From: Candidatus Aminicenantota bacterium | Lineage (GTDB): Bacteria; Acidobacteriota; Aminicenantia; UBA2199 | Direction: 5' to 3' | DNA length: 35,864 nt | NCBI GenBank assembly: GCA_011772425.1 | Contig: WVZO01000163.1 | Coordinates: 1-35,864 of the forward strand | Part shown: positions 16,462 to 25,146 of the stretch, one piece after another | Layout of the letters: the number at the start of each line of letters is the position of its first letter | Numbering within the stretch: the first letter of the stretch is position 1 | The notes under the pieces: generated by a model | The model's database searches: none | Seen by the model: the letters and a program-made list of their open reading frames with translations, nothing else | What the model was told of the DNA's origin: nothing | Program-made: the position numbers and the translations under genes

Positions 16462-19400
16462 TTATTTCTTCCATTTGGGAATACGGCCGGGAGTCCATGG
16501 GGCTCCGGCTTCTTCCATTGCGGTTTCTAACTTTTTCATGTCCACTTCGATCAATTTCTTCAGTTTTTCCAATTGAGGTTCAAATTCCTCACCGATAATC
16601 CGGTACTGGTCCTTCATGGTCTGGGTGGGGTCAGCTGTGGAGCTGCGGTAACCGTAAGCCATACGGAAAAGGCGGCTGGTGATGGAGGGCGGTTGACTTT
16701 CGTTTCGTCTATATAGGATTTCATCGCCGCTGAGCGCCCGACGAATTTCTTTAAGCTGCTTTTCAATAGCCAGGGCTTGCTTCATTAAATCCGGCGGCGC
16801 TTCCGGGGTGTTATCAAGAGCAGATTTAATAAGTTTTATTTTTCTTTCCTGCTCATAGATAAGGCCAGTGGCTCCCTGGACAGCACGTGCCAGTTCAGCC
16901 AGCTTTTTCTGAAACTCTACCATGGCTTTCCGGTCTTTAGCCGGCAATGTCACAATATTTAAAGGTTTTACCACGAACGATTGGGGACCCGTCATTGGTG
17001 TCAGTTTGCCCTTAGCATATTGCGACAGGCTGACGGTATACGTACCCGGCATCACAAACGCTCCTCCGCCGCCCCTGCCGCGAAAGGAAGCACCGGACTC
17101 TCGAGGAGGACTGAAGGATGGATAACGCAAATCCCAGGTAAGCCTGTGAAGTCCGGGCATTACCGGTGCTTTAAGCTTCCGCACCACCTGGCCGGTTTCG
17201 TCTTTTATGGTAAACAGCAAATAGGCTTTCTCTTCTTCGTCTTCCGCCCGGAACTCTTCAATAGTGGGATACCTGATGTCCACACCTTTTTTCATGGCTG
17301 CCTTCTCAGCAACTTTACGCTTCTGTTTCAAGGTTTTGACGGGTTTTTTCAAAAAGTAAGTGAAGGTCGCCCCAAACTCAGGATTGGGAGCGTTGAAAAA
17401 CGTATCTCCCTGGCCATACAGCCCCCTGCTGCCGAGAATAAACATGAGGGCATCTTTAATAGAAAAGATGTGACTATCTTTTTTCATGATTTCAGGTGTC
17501 AATTCCCGCAGAGGGATGTAGTTATCCAGGATATAGAATCCCCGGCCAAACGTGGCCAACACCAGGTCATTCTCCCGTTGTTGGATGGCGATGTCCCTCA
17601 CCTGCGTGGTGGGGATTCCGCTTTTTAATTGAACCCATTTCTTGCCCTCATCGATAGTGAAAAACACGCCGAATTCAGTTCCCACAAACAACAGGTCCTT
17701 TTTGACATGATCCTGGACAAGGCAAAAAGCCGTGCCCCGTTGGGGAAGATCGCCAGTAATAGCTGTCCAGGTTTTTCCTCGATCCGCACTCTTAAAAACG
17801 TAAGGTTTGAGGTTATTGTCTTTCCGGCCGTCAAAAGCAGCATAAACCGTATCCTTTTCGTGCAGGGAAGCATAGAGAAAACAAACATAAGTCATATGAG
17901 GAATACCGGGAACGTTATCTATTTTTCGCCAATTACCGCCGCCATCTTCACTCACCTGGATCAGGCCGTCATCGGTTCCCACATAAAGCAGTCCTTCCTT
18001 TAACGGGGATTCGCTGAGGGCGGTAATATTACCGAACAGGGAAGTGGAAGCATTCTTGGCGACGGCATCGGGACTCTGGATTTTTCCCATTACCTTGAGT
18101 TTGTTGCGGTCCAACTGCCGGGTTAAATCGCCGCTGACTTTTTTCCAGGTATTGCCGCGGTCATCACTCCTGAACAGGATGTTGGCGGCAAAATAGAGAC
18201 GGGTATGAGAATGGGGACTGATAATCAAGGGTGAATTCCAATTCCAGCGAAAGGCTTCGCCTTTATCTTCCCTGGGTTTGATATCAAGGACTTCCCTACT
18301 TTTCTTATCATAGCGAACCAATCCGCCGTATTGAGACTGGGAATAGATAATATCCGGGTTTTCGGGGTCTACCTGGGTTTCAAAGCCGTCGCCGCCGCGG
18401 GTAACAAACCAGTCGGCATTGACAATGCCGTCCCGGCTGAGGGTCTGGGAAGGTCCACCCATGCTGGCATTGTCCTGGGTACCGCCGAATACGTAGTAAA
18501 AAGGCAGTTGATTATCAACCGAAACACGGTAAAATTGAGTTACCGGCAGGTTGCATTTGAATAACCATTTGTCACCGCTGTCAAAGGTTTCATAAATACC
18601 ACCGTCTCCACCGATGATCAAATGCCGGGTGTCATCCGGATCGATCCACAAAGCATGATCATCCACGTGACGGTTTGACAGGCCAAGCCTGTTCCAGGTT
18701 TTTCCACCGTCTACGGTGAACTGGGTGTAAGTATCCAGGGAATAGACTTTATCCACGTCTTTGGGGTCTGCGAAGATGCGATTATAATATTGTGGACTGC
18801 GGCTGACATATTTGCTGCGTTTTTCCCATGTGGCACCCCTGTTGGTGGAGCGGAAAAATCCACCACTCTCTTCTTCAGCTTCGATAATAGCGTAAATCAC
18901 ATCAGGGTTGACCGGCGATATGGCCAAACCGATCCGTCCTACATCACCCGAGGGTAGACCGGATTTTAACTTCGTCCATGTGGCACCTGCATCAGTGGAT
19001 TTGTAAATAGCACCCTCCGGGCCACCGTCAATAAGAGTAAATACACGCCTGCGGCGTTGATAAGAAGCAGCATACAAAATATCCGGGCTGCGCAGGTCCA
19101 TCACGATGTCTGTGACACCGGTATTCTCACTGATGGTGAGGATGGCTTTCCAGGTTTTGCCGTTGTCCGTGCTTTTATAGAGTCCCCTGTCGCCGCCCGG
19201 TCCCCACAATGGTCCCTGGGCTGCAACGTATACATGAGAATTGCGGGGATCAATAACAATACGGCCAATATGCTCGGAATTCTTAAGCCCCATGTTTTTC
19301 CAGCTTCTTCCTCCGTCTTCCGATCGATACACCCCATCACCGTAACCAATGGCCCGCTGGCTGTTATATTCCCCGGTTCCAACCCACACCACATTGGTGT

Positions 19401-19743
19401 TAGTGGGATCAATCTCTACATCCGCAATGGACCAGGCACCATATTTATCAAATACAGGCTTCCAGGTTACACCGTTATTCACAGTTTTCCATACATTACC
19501 GGCAGCAGCCGCCACAAAATATTCTTTGTGATCGTTGGGGTTGACCGCAATATCAGCAATCCTCCCTGAAGTCAAAGCAGGACCAATACTCCGGAATTTT
19601 AATCCCATAAAAGTGCTTGAGGTCATAAGGTCGCCGGGTTTCGTTCCTTCACCTTTTTTGGCTTTCGCCTTTGCCTCAATACATATCGGGGATATCAAAA
19701 ATCCTAAGACAATCAAGATAATTGAAAATCTCTTCATACTCAT
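16462..19743 (-). CDS. Large exported Sortilin/VPS10-like BNR-repeat protein
   Basis: A 1093-residue protein with a signal peptide (first ~26 residues) and a basic KAKAKKGEG linker. Most of the rest is a multi-bladed propeller with at least ten Asp-box motifs, e.g. SEDGGRSWK, STDNGKTWK, STDAGATWT, SDDRGNTWK, SADRGKTWT and TIDEGKKWV. This matches the Sortilin-N/VPS10 group of bacterial secreted proteins, sometimes annotated as glycosyl hydrolases without proof. The C-terminal ~200 residues are lysine-rich and helical. The start is the ATG at 19743, five bases after GGAG; the GTG at 19749 lies inside that ribosome site. Confidence 0.88.
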   Translation of the reverse strand: MSMKRFSIILIVLGFLISPICIEAKAKAKKGEGTKPGDLMTSSTFMGLKFRSIGPALTSGRIADIAVNPNDHKEYFVAAAAGNVWKTVNNGVTWKPVFDKYGAWSIADVEIDPTNTNVVWVGTGEYNSQRAIGYGDGVYRSEDGGRSWKNMGLKNSEHIGRIVIDPRNSHVYVAAQGPLWGPGGDRGLYKSTDNGKTWKAILTISENTGVTDIVMDLRSPDILYAASYQRRRRVFTLIDGGPEGAIYKSTDAGATWTKLKSGLPSGDVGRIGLAISPVNPDVIYAIIEAEEESGGFFRSTNRGATWEKRSKYVSRSPQYYNRIFADPKDVDKVYSLDTYTQFTVDGGKTWNRLGLSNRHVDDHALWIDPDDTRHLIIGGDGGIYETFDSGDKWLFKCNLPVTQFYRVSVDNQLPFYYVFGGTQDNASMGGPSQTLSRDGIVNADWFVTRGGDGFETQVDPENPDIIYSQSQYGGLVRYDKKSREVLDIKPREDKGEAFRWNWNSPLIISPHSHTRLYFAANILFRSDDRGNTWKKVSGDLTRQLDRNKLKVMGKIQSPDAVAKNASTSLFGNITALSESPLKEGLLYVGTDDGLIQVSEDGGGNWRKIDNVPGIPHMTYVCFLYASLHEKDTVYAAFDGRKDNNLKPYVFKSADRGKTWTAITGDLPQRGTAFCLVQDHVKKDLLFVGTEFGVFFTIDEGKKWVQLKSGIPTTQVRDIAIQQRENDLVLATFGRGFYILDNYIPLRELTPEIMKKDSHIFSIKDALMFILGSRGLYGQGDTFFNAPNPEFGATFTYFLKKPVKTLKQKRKVAEKAAMKKGVDIRYPTIEEFRAEDEEEKAYLLFTIKDETGQVVRKLKAPVMPGLHRLTWDLRYPSFSPPRESGASFRGRGGGGAFVMPGTYTVSLSQYAKGKLTPMTGPQSFVVKPLNIVTLPAKDRKAMVEFQKKLAELARAVQGATGLIYEQERKIKLIKSALDNTPEAPPDLMKQALAIEKQLKEIRRALSGDEILYRRNESQPPSITSRLFRMAYGYRSSTADPTQTMKDQYRIIGEEFEPQLEKLKKLIEVDMKKLETAMEEAGAPWTPGRIPKWKK

Positions 19744-19873
19744 CGTCACTCCTTTTTATATTTTATTTCATGGTTTATTATAGATAGTCGTTAACATATT
19801 ATGTTTCATGTTCTCCTTCTTGTATTTTAAAATTAATTTTATTAAATTAATATGTTTAATGCAATACCCTATA

Positions 19874-19901
19874 TTGCAAATAGTTCAAACCAGTGTATAA
19901 T
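19874..19901 (+). promoter_or_regulatory. Sigma-70-like promoter abutting the radical SAM start (leaderless)
   Basis: TTGCAA (19874-19879), 16 bases, TATAAT (19896-19901), six bases, ATG at 19908. The -10 overlaps the alternative GTG start at 19893, ruling that start out. Confidence 0.7.
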
Positions 19902-19907
19902 CTATCT

Positions 19908-21704
19908 ATGATTAAAACCACAGACAACGTTTTTAAAGGAAAATGGGTCATCCAATACTCCCCTGCTGAATTCGATTATAAGTACATCCTGGAAGTCCTG
20001 GCAGATATCCGTGACCGACTGGAAGCGGATAAAGCCAGGACGCCTTATAAACGAGTAATATTTAACAAAAATTTTACCGACAACCATTTTTCCCTGGAAT
20101 CCGCGAACTCGTTATCTGAATTCCCTGCCCCTGAGATTCTTGTTAAATTTAAAAACGTTAAAAAAATAAATAATGTTCTCCTGGCTTACCCGGTCTTGTT
20201 GAGCGATAAACGGTGGGAAACCATCCACTTGACAGCCGCTTCTGTATTTATGGGTTCGTCCCTGGACAATGCCGGGTTTAATGTGACGGTTAAAAAGCTA
20301 ATCTTACCGGTTACCAATATCGATTCCCAATTAAGGCATTATGATTTAATTGGTCTCACTCTTTTTGAAGACCTGTTCATTCACACCAAAGAGTTCTTAT
20401 CACACCTCAGAGAAGTTTATAACGGGTTTATTGCTGCCGGGGGTCCGATGATTACTTTGACTCCCCTGGAGTCCGCCTATCATCTCCCGGAAATTAACCT
20501 GTTGGTGAGGGGCGAAGCTGAATTTGTCCTGCCGGAATTAATCGATGCCATTAATACCAATAACGTCTCCAGGATGCTGGAATTCAAGGGGTTTTTATTC
20601 CAGGTTCCCGGGATGATTATTATCTCGGATTTTAATGAAATCAATCGACCGGAAAATTTCGCGGGCTTTCGTTTTAACCTTGATTTTTTGGAAAAAGACC
20701 ATGTTAAAGAGGGTCTTGAGATCAACGTCTCCAGGGGATGCAAACGGGGGTGTATCTTTTGCTCCGCTGTCCAGGGCAGAGGGTTGAGAAAACTGCCGGG
20801 CCCCCAACTGCAAGACCTTTTAAACCGATTCTCAGACCGGTTGGATTCTTTTGTTGTCCGGCCGCCGGCAGCCGGCCGGGCAAGAACTGTGAATATCAAT
20901 GATGACGATATATTACAGGACCTCGATTATGCCGGGGAAGTTTTTCAATTAATCAAAAGGTGCGGTTTCAGGCTGTGGGGAATCCAGACCTCCATCAATT
21001 CTTTTTTTGATTCCAACGGCGAGCTAAATCGAAAAGCCCTGGAAATCATCGCCGACAAATCCCTGTATGTGGATGACAATCCCCTGGTCTGGTCGGGAAC
21101 CGATGCGTTTTTAAAAAAAAGGGGAAAAAAACTGGGAAAAATAATCCCGGGGGAACAGCAGATGATTCAAATGGTGGAAGAATTGGAAAAGCGGCAGATC
21201 CGGAACTATCATTACTGGATCAGCAGTGATTACCGGTCCGGTTGGGAGGAGTTTACTCAAGAATTTATGTTTATTTACCAACTTCAAGACCGTTTTAACT
21301 ATTTCGGGTTGATCGCCCACTCGCCGTTCCTGGTCCCCTACTCCACCACGCCGTTGTATCGCCTGCTTACCGGGTCCGATCAATTGAAGAATCAAATCAA
21401 ATATAAAAAAATCCTGGAATCCGGGAAGGAAATGTTCACGTTTCCATTGGTAGAACGGGTAGAAACGCCGTACATTCATTTAAACCGGTTACTTAATAAT
21501 GAGAAATTGTCCAACCGCCGGGGATTTTTCGATTATTTAAAGCAAAAGGATTACGTGAATGCCTTTATCACGCTGTACAATTTCCTGAAGCAAGAGCGCA
21601 TCGATGCGGAATCGTTAATCAATAGTGAAGAGGCCAAACCGCTCAAACAGGTAGAAAACAAAGTAGAAACTTTTATCTCCAAATTATTGACAAATGAAGA
21701 GTAA
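19908..21704 (+). CDS. B12-binding radical SAM protein
   Basis: A 598-residue protein from the ATG at 19908. The radical SAM cluster is SRGCKRGCIFC with C278, C282 and C285, which bind a 4Fe-4S cluster and S-adenosylmethionine. The preceding ~250 residues look like a cobalamin-binding-type Rossmann region (YDLIGLTLFEDLF, AAGGPMITLTP, LVRGEAEFVLPEL), although the DxHxxG cobalamin motif is not obvious. NINDDDIL and the WGIQTSIN strand belong to the barrel. The substrate is unknown. It is probably leaderless and is followed 42 bp later by tmk, likely as an operon. Confidence 0.85.
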   Translation: MIKTTDNVFKGKWVIQYSPAEFDYKYILEVLADIRDRLEADKARTPYKRVIFNKNFTDNHFSLESANSLSEFPAPEILVKFKNVKKINNVLLAYPVLLSDKRWETIHLTAASVFMGSSLDNAGFNVTVKKLILPVTNIDSQLRHYDLIGLTLFEDLFIHTKEFLSHLREVYNGFIAAGGPMITLTPLESAYHLPEINLLVRGEAEFVLPELIDAINTNNVSRMLEFKGFLFQVPGMIIISDFNEINRPENFAGFRFNLDFLEKDHVKEGLEINVSRGCKRGCIFCSAVQGRGLRKLPGPQLQDLLNRFSDRLDSFVVRPPAAGRARTVNINDDDILQDLDYAGEVFQLIKRCGFRLWGIQTSINSFFDSNGELNRKALEIIADKSLYVDDNPLVWSGTDAFLKKRGKKLGKIIPGEQQMIQMVEELEKRQIRNYHYWISSDYRSGWEEFTQEFMFIYQLQDRFNYFGLIAHSPFLVPYSTTPLYRLLTGSDQLKNQIKYKKILESGKEMFTFPLVERVETPYIHLNRLLNNEKLSNRRGFFDYLKQKDYVNAFITLYNFLKQERIDAESLINSEEAKPLKQVENKVETFISKLLTNEE

Positions 21705-21746
21705 ACCGCTAGAATCTAGAATGCTAAACGCCGGAGATAAGATCAA

Positions 21747-22448
21747 ATGAATAAATTTATTGTTATGGAAGGTCTGGACGGCGCAGGTAAATCGACCCAG
21801 ATCGACCTGTTAAAAAATTACCTGGACCAGCGGAATATCGAATATCGATATATCCATTTTCCTCAAACGGATTATCCCGCAAATTCTCCGGTCTACGGCG
21901 ACATGGTAGCCAATTTTCTTAAAGGTGAGTACGGGGATATCAACCAGGTGAATCCTTACCTGGTGGCCCTGTTGTACGCTGGGGACCGCTATAATGCCAG
22001 GACAAAAATCCAGGAGTGGCTGGAAGCGGGTTATTTTGTCCTGTTAGACCGGTATGTATATTCCAATATGGCCTTCCAGGGAGCAAAGTTTAACAAACCG
22101 GAAGAAAAACAGGAATTAAAGCAGTGGATTGAGCACCTGGAATATGAATACCATAATATACCTAAACCCATACTTTCGATCTTTTTGCGTATGCCCTTCG
22201 ATTTTGTGAGCCGAAAGTTAGCGGATACACGAAAAGGATCAGATCGCACCTACCTGGATGGCAAAGATGACATCCATGAGAGCAGCCTGGAGTTCCAGGA
22301 AAATGTTGAAAAGGAATACCTGCAACTGGTAGAGGAAAACAATGATTTTCATCTAATCAATTGCTTCGATAAAAATGGTAAAACCTTGTCCCCGGAGGAA
22401 ATCCATCAAAAAGTCCTCGCCCTGTTAATTGAAAAAGGATTGTTGTAA
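21747..22448 (+). CDS. tmk: Thymidylate kinase
   Basis: A 233-residue enzyme phosphorylating dTMP to dTDP. P-loop GLDGAGKST at residues 9-17, DRYVYSNMAFQG at 101-112 (the DRY/H nucleotide-binding motif) and a basic LADTRKGSDR lid. Length is slightly above the usual ~210. CCGGAGAT precedes the ATG. It is second to the radical SAM gene; the 42-bp gap holds a CTAGAAT tandem. A strong intrinsic terminator follows about 90 bp after the stop. Confidence 0.93.
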   Translation: MNKFIVMEGLDGAGKSTQIDLLKNYLDQRNIEYRYIHFPQTDYPANSPVYGDMVANFLKGEYGDINQVNPYLVALLYAGDRYNARTKIQEWLEAGYFVLLDRYVYSNMAFQGAKFNKPEEKQELKQWIEHLEYEYHNIPKPILSIFLRMPFDFVSRKLADTRKGSDRTYLDGKDDIHESSLEFQENVEKEYLQLVEENNDFHLINCFDKNGKTLSPEEIHQKVLALLIEKGLL

Positions 22449-22534
22449 ATCAACAAACAAATTCAAAAAAAAATACCAATAAAAACAAAATGATCACAAA
22501 CAAAATCTTTCTCATTTTTTCCTCCGTATGATCT

Positions 22535-22589
22535 TTAGCCACGAAGGACACGATTCGTGTCCATCCGCGGCTAATTTTTTCTTTTTTTT
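22535..22589 (+). terminator. Rho-independent terminator after tmk, built from repeat words
   Basis: Outer stem TTAGCC/GGCTAA (22535-22540 with 22569-22574). Perfect inner stem GGACACGA/TCGTGTCC (22546-22553 with 22555-22562) around a single T. A T-run follows (22575-22589). The U-run fits the plus strand only. The arms are the same CTTCGTGTCC...GGCTAA words seen elsewhere. Confidence 0.8.
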
Positions 22590-22602
22590 AATTCCTTTTA
22601 AA

Positions 22603-23505
22603 TTACTTATCTCCTTTGCCTTTGCCTTCTTCAGTTTTGGCTAAGGCTGTCAATCCGCCAATGGCGCCCAGGTTCATGGATTCCAATGCAGAACTGGGTA
22701 CAATCACCAATGAGCCTTTTTCTTTAAGGCCCTCAAACAACATGTTCATTCCCCGCAGTTGCAGGGCCACCGGGTTTTCCAGGTAATTTTCACTGGCTTT
22801 GGCAAATTTTTCCGAGATTTCGGTTTCAGCGGTTCCCAGGATAATCCTGGCCTGCCGTTCCCGCTCCGCCTGCGCCTGCTTACTCATGGCATCCGCCAGC
22901 GCTGAAGGAATGACAATGTCTTTAATTCCTACGGTCTGGCAGGTGATACCCCAGGGATTGGTATGCTCGTCAAGGGTTACCTGGAGGGCTTCGGCAATTT
23001 TCTCACGATTCTGCAGCAAGTCTGCCAGGTCATGCTTACCGATGATATCCCGCAAAGAAGTCTGGGCAATGTAATATACCGCCCTGATGTATTCCCGCAC
23101 TTCCAGGGCAGCCTTTTCCGCATCCCAAACCATCCAATACACCACCGCATCCACATTGACGGGCACCGTATCTTTGGTAAGGGTTTCTTCTGCCTTGAAA
23201 TCGGTCACCCGCACCCGTTGATCAATATACCGATACACCCGATCAATAATGGGAATGATAAGAAAAATACCTGGACCTCTTAAACCGATGAATTTTCCCA
23301 TCCGTAATATCACGCCTTTTTCCCATTGATTGGCAATCCTGATGGCTGCTGCAATCAATATTGAAATAATTATCCCTACTAATAAACCAATAATATTCAA
23401 TATTAAAAAAAGATACAGCACTACATCAATGGCCAATAAAACAATGAAAACAGCTAATACGATGGGGTGGACAATCTGATGATCTCTTCTTTCGTCTTCA
23501 AACAT
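22603..23505 (-). CDS. Slipin / SPFH-Band 7 membrane protein
   Basis: A 300-residue protein with hydrophobic stretches at residues ~12-60, followed by the SPFH core: WEKGVILRMGKFIGLRGPGIFLIIP, VPVNVDAVVYW, TSLRDIIGKHDLADLL, WGITCQTVGIKDIVIP. A helical AQAERERQARI segment ends the core, then a hydrophilic tail. Slipins oligomerise in the inner membrane as microdomain scaffolds. A strong GAGGAGGT precedes the ATG. The gene starts two bases after the stop of the GntR gene, so the pair is one operon. Confidence 0.92.
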   Translation of the reverse strand: MFEDERRDHQIVHPIVLAVFIVLLAIDVVLYLFLILNIIGLLVGIIISILIAAAIRIANQWEKGVILRMGKFIGLRGPGIFLIIPIIDRVYRYIDQRVRVTDFKAEETLTKDTVPVNVDAVVYWMVWDAEKAALEVREYIRAVYYIAQTSLRDIIGKHDLADLLQNREKIAEALQVTLDEHTNPWGITCQTVGIKDIVIPSALADAMSKQAQAERERQARIILGTAETEISEKFAKASENYLENPVALQLRGMNMLFEGLKEKGSLVIVPSSALESMNLGAIGGLTALAKTEEGKGKGDK

Positions 23506-23507
23506 GG

Positions 23508-23888
23508 TTACCTCCTCGATGCTAATCGCTTCTTTAATTCATTGATAATGTCCTCTACACTAAATCCATAGGTAGAGGCGATGTTTACAAACTCATCACA
23601 AATGTTTGCTAATTTACCCTGTCGTTCCTTCTCCGAGAGCTTTACCTTTACAGAACCGATAAAGGTGCCGGAACCCTGTTGGGTTTCCAGGATTTCCTGG
23701 ATTTCCAGTTCCTTATAGGCTTTGTTCACGGTGTTAAGATTGATTTTGAGTTGAACCGCCAGGGACCTGGCGGTAGGTAATTGCTCTCCCACTTTTAACT
23801 GACCGGTGGCGATCCCATAGCGGATCTGATCGATGATCTGCCGGTAAAAGGGAACGCCGCTTCTTGGGTCTAACTTAAATTCGATCAT
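23508..23888 (-). CDS. GntR-family (YtrA-type) repressor of the slipin operon
   Basis: A 126-residue protein. Residues ~10-75 are the GntR winged helix: GVPFYRQIIDQIRYGIATGQLKVGEQLPTAR (in parts), LKINLNTVNKAYKELE and a GSGTFIG wing. The C-terminus is only ~50 residues, as in YtrA-type members without a large ligand domain. The ATG at 23888 is chosen because the one at 23894 lies three bases from the AGGAGG, while 23888 is nine away. A perfect palindrome sits just downstream of a consensus -10 upstream, so it most likely represses itself and the slipin. Confidence 0.88.
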   Translation of the reverse strand: MIEFKLDPRSGVPFYRQIIDQIRYGIATGQLKVGEQLPTARSLAVQLKINLNTVNKAYKELEIQEILETQQGSGTFIGSVKVKLSEKERQGKLANICDEFVNIASTYGFSVEDIINELKKRLASRR

Positions 23889-23972
23889 ATTCATTTACCT
23901 CCTTCCGTATTTCATTTCACACATTCCCAATAACCATCACCCATTGTGATGATTATTTGTTTTATTATTTTT

Positions 23973-24000
23973 ATAATGTTCTATTTAAATAGAACGTTAT
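23973..24000. promoter_or_regulatory. GntR/YtrA-type operator palindrome
   Basis: Core GTTCTATTTAAATAGAAC (23978-23995) is a perfect 18-bp palindrome. The symmetry extends to 28 bp with one mismatched pair (23977/23996). It covers the expected start site of the promoter at 24002-24030. Confidence 0.8.
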
Positions 24001-24001
24001 T

Positions 24002-24030
24002 AATATATATCATTATCCAATTTCTGTCAA
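24002..24030 (-). promoter_or_regulatory. Sigma-70 promoter of the gntR-slipin operon
   Basis: On the minus strand: TTGACA (24025-24030), 17 bases, TATATT (24002-24007), directly followed by the operator. Confidence 0.85.
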
Positions 24031-24090
24031 CAAAAAATTTAAAAAGAATTTTTTTTGTTTACCACAATTACTCGATAATGAAGAAAGCAA

Positions 24091-24119
24091 TTGAAATCCC
24101 TGGAGAATACGGTTAAAAT
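24091..24119 (+). promoter_or_regulatory. Sigma-70 promoter abutting the cysteine synthase start (leaderless)
   Basis: TTGAAA (24091-24096), 17 bases, TAAAAT (24114-24119), six bases, ATG at 24126. No Shine-Dalgarno. Confidence 0.75.
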
Positions 24120-24125
24120 ATCACC

Positions 24126-25073
24126 ATGAAAAAGGTATTAACAAATATCACCGATTTTATCGGCAGCACACCGATGATCGAACTGCGGCATGTCTGGAAC
24201 GGGAAAGCAAAAGGCCGAATCCTGGCAAAGATGGAATTTGTACAGCCGGGGGGCAGTATCAAAGACCGGGCAGCCCTGCAAATCATTAAAGATGCTTACA
24301 AAAATGGAAAATTAACCAACGGTCAACCGGTGGTGGAGATGACCAGCGGCAACATGGGAGCAGGTCTGGCCGTGGTGTGCGGCGCCATGGGCAATCCCTT
24401 TATCGCCACCATGTCCGAAGGAAACAGCCCGGAACGGCGGAGAATATTTAATGCACTGGGTGCGGAATTAGTATTGGTCCCCCAGGTGGATGGAACACCG
24501 GGAAAAGTGACCGGAAACGATATCGCCGGAGCAGTGGAAAAGGCAAAAGAGATAGCAAGAGAAAGAAATGCCTTTTACGTGGATCAATTTAACAATCCTT
24601 CCTGTGTCACTGCTCATTATACCAGCACCGGGCCTGAAATCTGGAATACCCTGGAGGGAAAAATTGACGCTTTTTTAGCAAGTATCGGCACTGGCGCTAC
24701 ATTTATCGGAACGTCACGATATTTAAAAGAGCAAAATAAGAATATCTATTGTGCGGCAGTGGAACCGGAAAAGGCGGCAATCCTGAAAAAGGGATATGTT
24801 GAGAACCCGAAACACATCATCCAGGGCACCGGGTACTGCCTGGTCCCGCCTTTATGGGACCCGAAAGTTGCAGATGAAATCATTACGGTAACGGATGAAG
24901 AAGTGAAACAACAGACCCGTTTATTGGCTGAGAAGGAAGGTTTATATGTGGGCTATTCCTCTGGCGCCAATGTGTGTGCGGCGGTCAAATTGATTGAAAG
25001 CGGGGTGTTAAAAGAAAACCCCATCGTGGTAACCGTTTTGTGCGATACTGCTTATAAATACTCTGAATTATAA
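24126..25073 (+). CDS. PLP-dependent cysteine synthase-family enzyme
   Basis: A 315-residue fold-type II PLP enzyme of the CysK/CBS group. The PLP lysine is K46 in GGSIKDRAA. The substrate loop at 73-78 reads TSGNMG instead of the usual TSGNTG. SIGTGAT is the phosphate-binding loop, and LCDTAYKYSEL near the C-terminus replaces the usual PDSGERY segment. The reaction would be O-acetylserine (or a related serine ester) plus sulfide to cysteine, but the altered loop leaves substrate open. The gene is monocistronic and apparently leaderless. Confidence 0.85.
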   Translation: MKKVLTNITDFIGSTPMIELRHVWNGKAKGRILAKMEFVQPGGSIKDRAALQIIKDAYKNGKLTNGQPVVEMTSGNMGAGLAVVCGAMGNPFIATMSEGNSPERRRIFNALGAELVLVPQVDGTPGKVTGNDIAGAVEKAKEIARERNAFYVDQFNNPSCVTAHYTSTGPEIWNTLEGKIDAFLASIGTGATFIGTSRYLKEQNKNIYCAAVEPEKAAILKKGYVENPKHIIQGTGYCLVPPLWDPKVADEIITVTDEEVKQQTRLLAEKEGLYVGYSSGANVCAAVKLIESGVLKENPIVVTVLCDTAYKYSEL

Positions 25074-25090
25074 TTTTTTCCCTTCGCTCA

Positions 25091-25138
25091 CAAAGAACAC
25101 GGAGATGAGTCTATAAAAAGCCATCTCCGTGCTCTTTG
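25091..25138 (-). repeat. 17-bp hairpin between convergent genes
   Basis: CAAAGAACACGGAGATG (25091-25107) pairs with 25122-25138. The single exception (25097/25132) is A-C in plus-strand RNA but G-U in minus-strand RNA. The loop is 14 bases. It lies eight bases from the stop of the minus-strand barrel gene. No clear U-run. Confidence 0.7.
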
Positions 25139-25146
25139 CAGCCAAA

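Noticed and set aside
22449-22534. Small gene after tmk
   Set aside because: The stretch is A-rich low-complexity sequence with no start having a ribosome site and no sustained frame.
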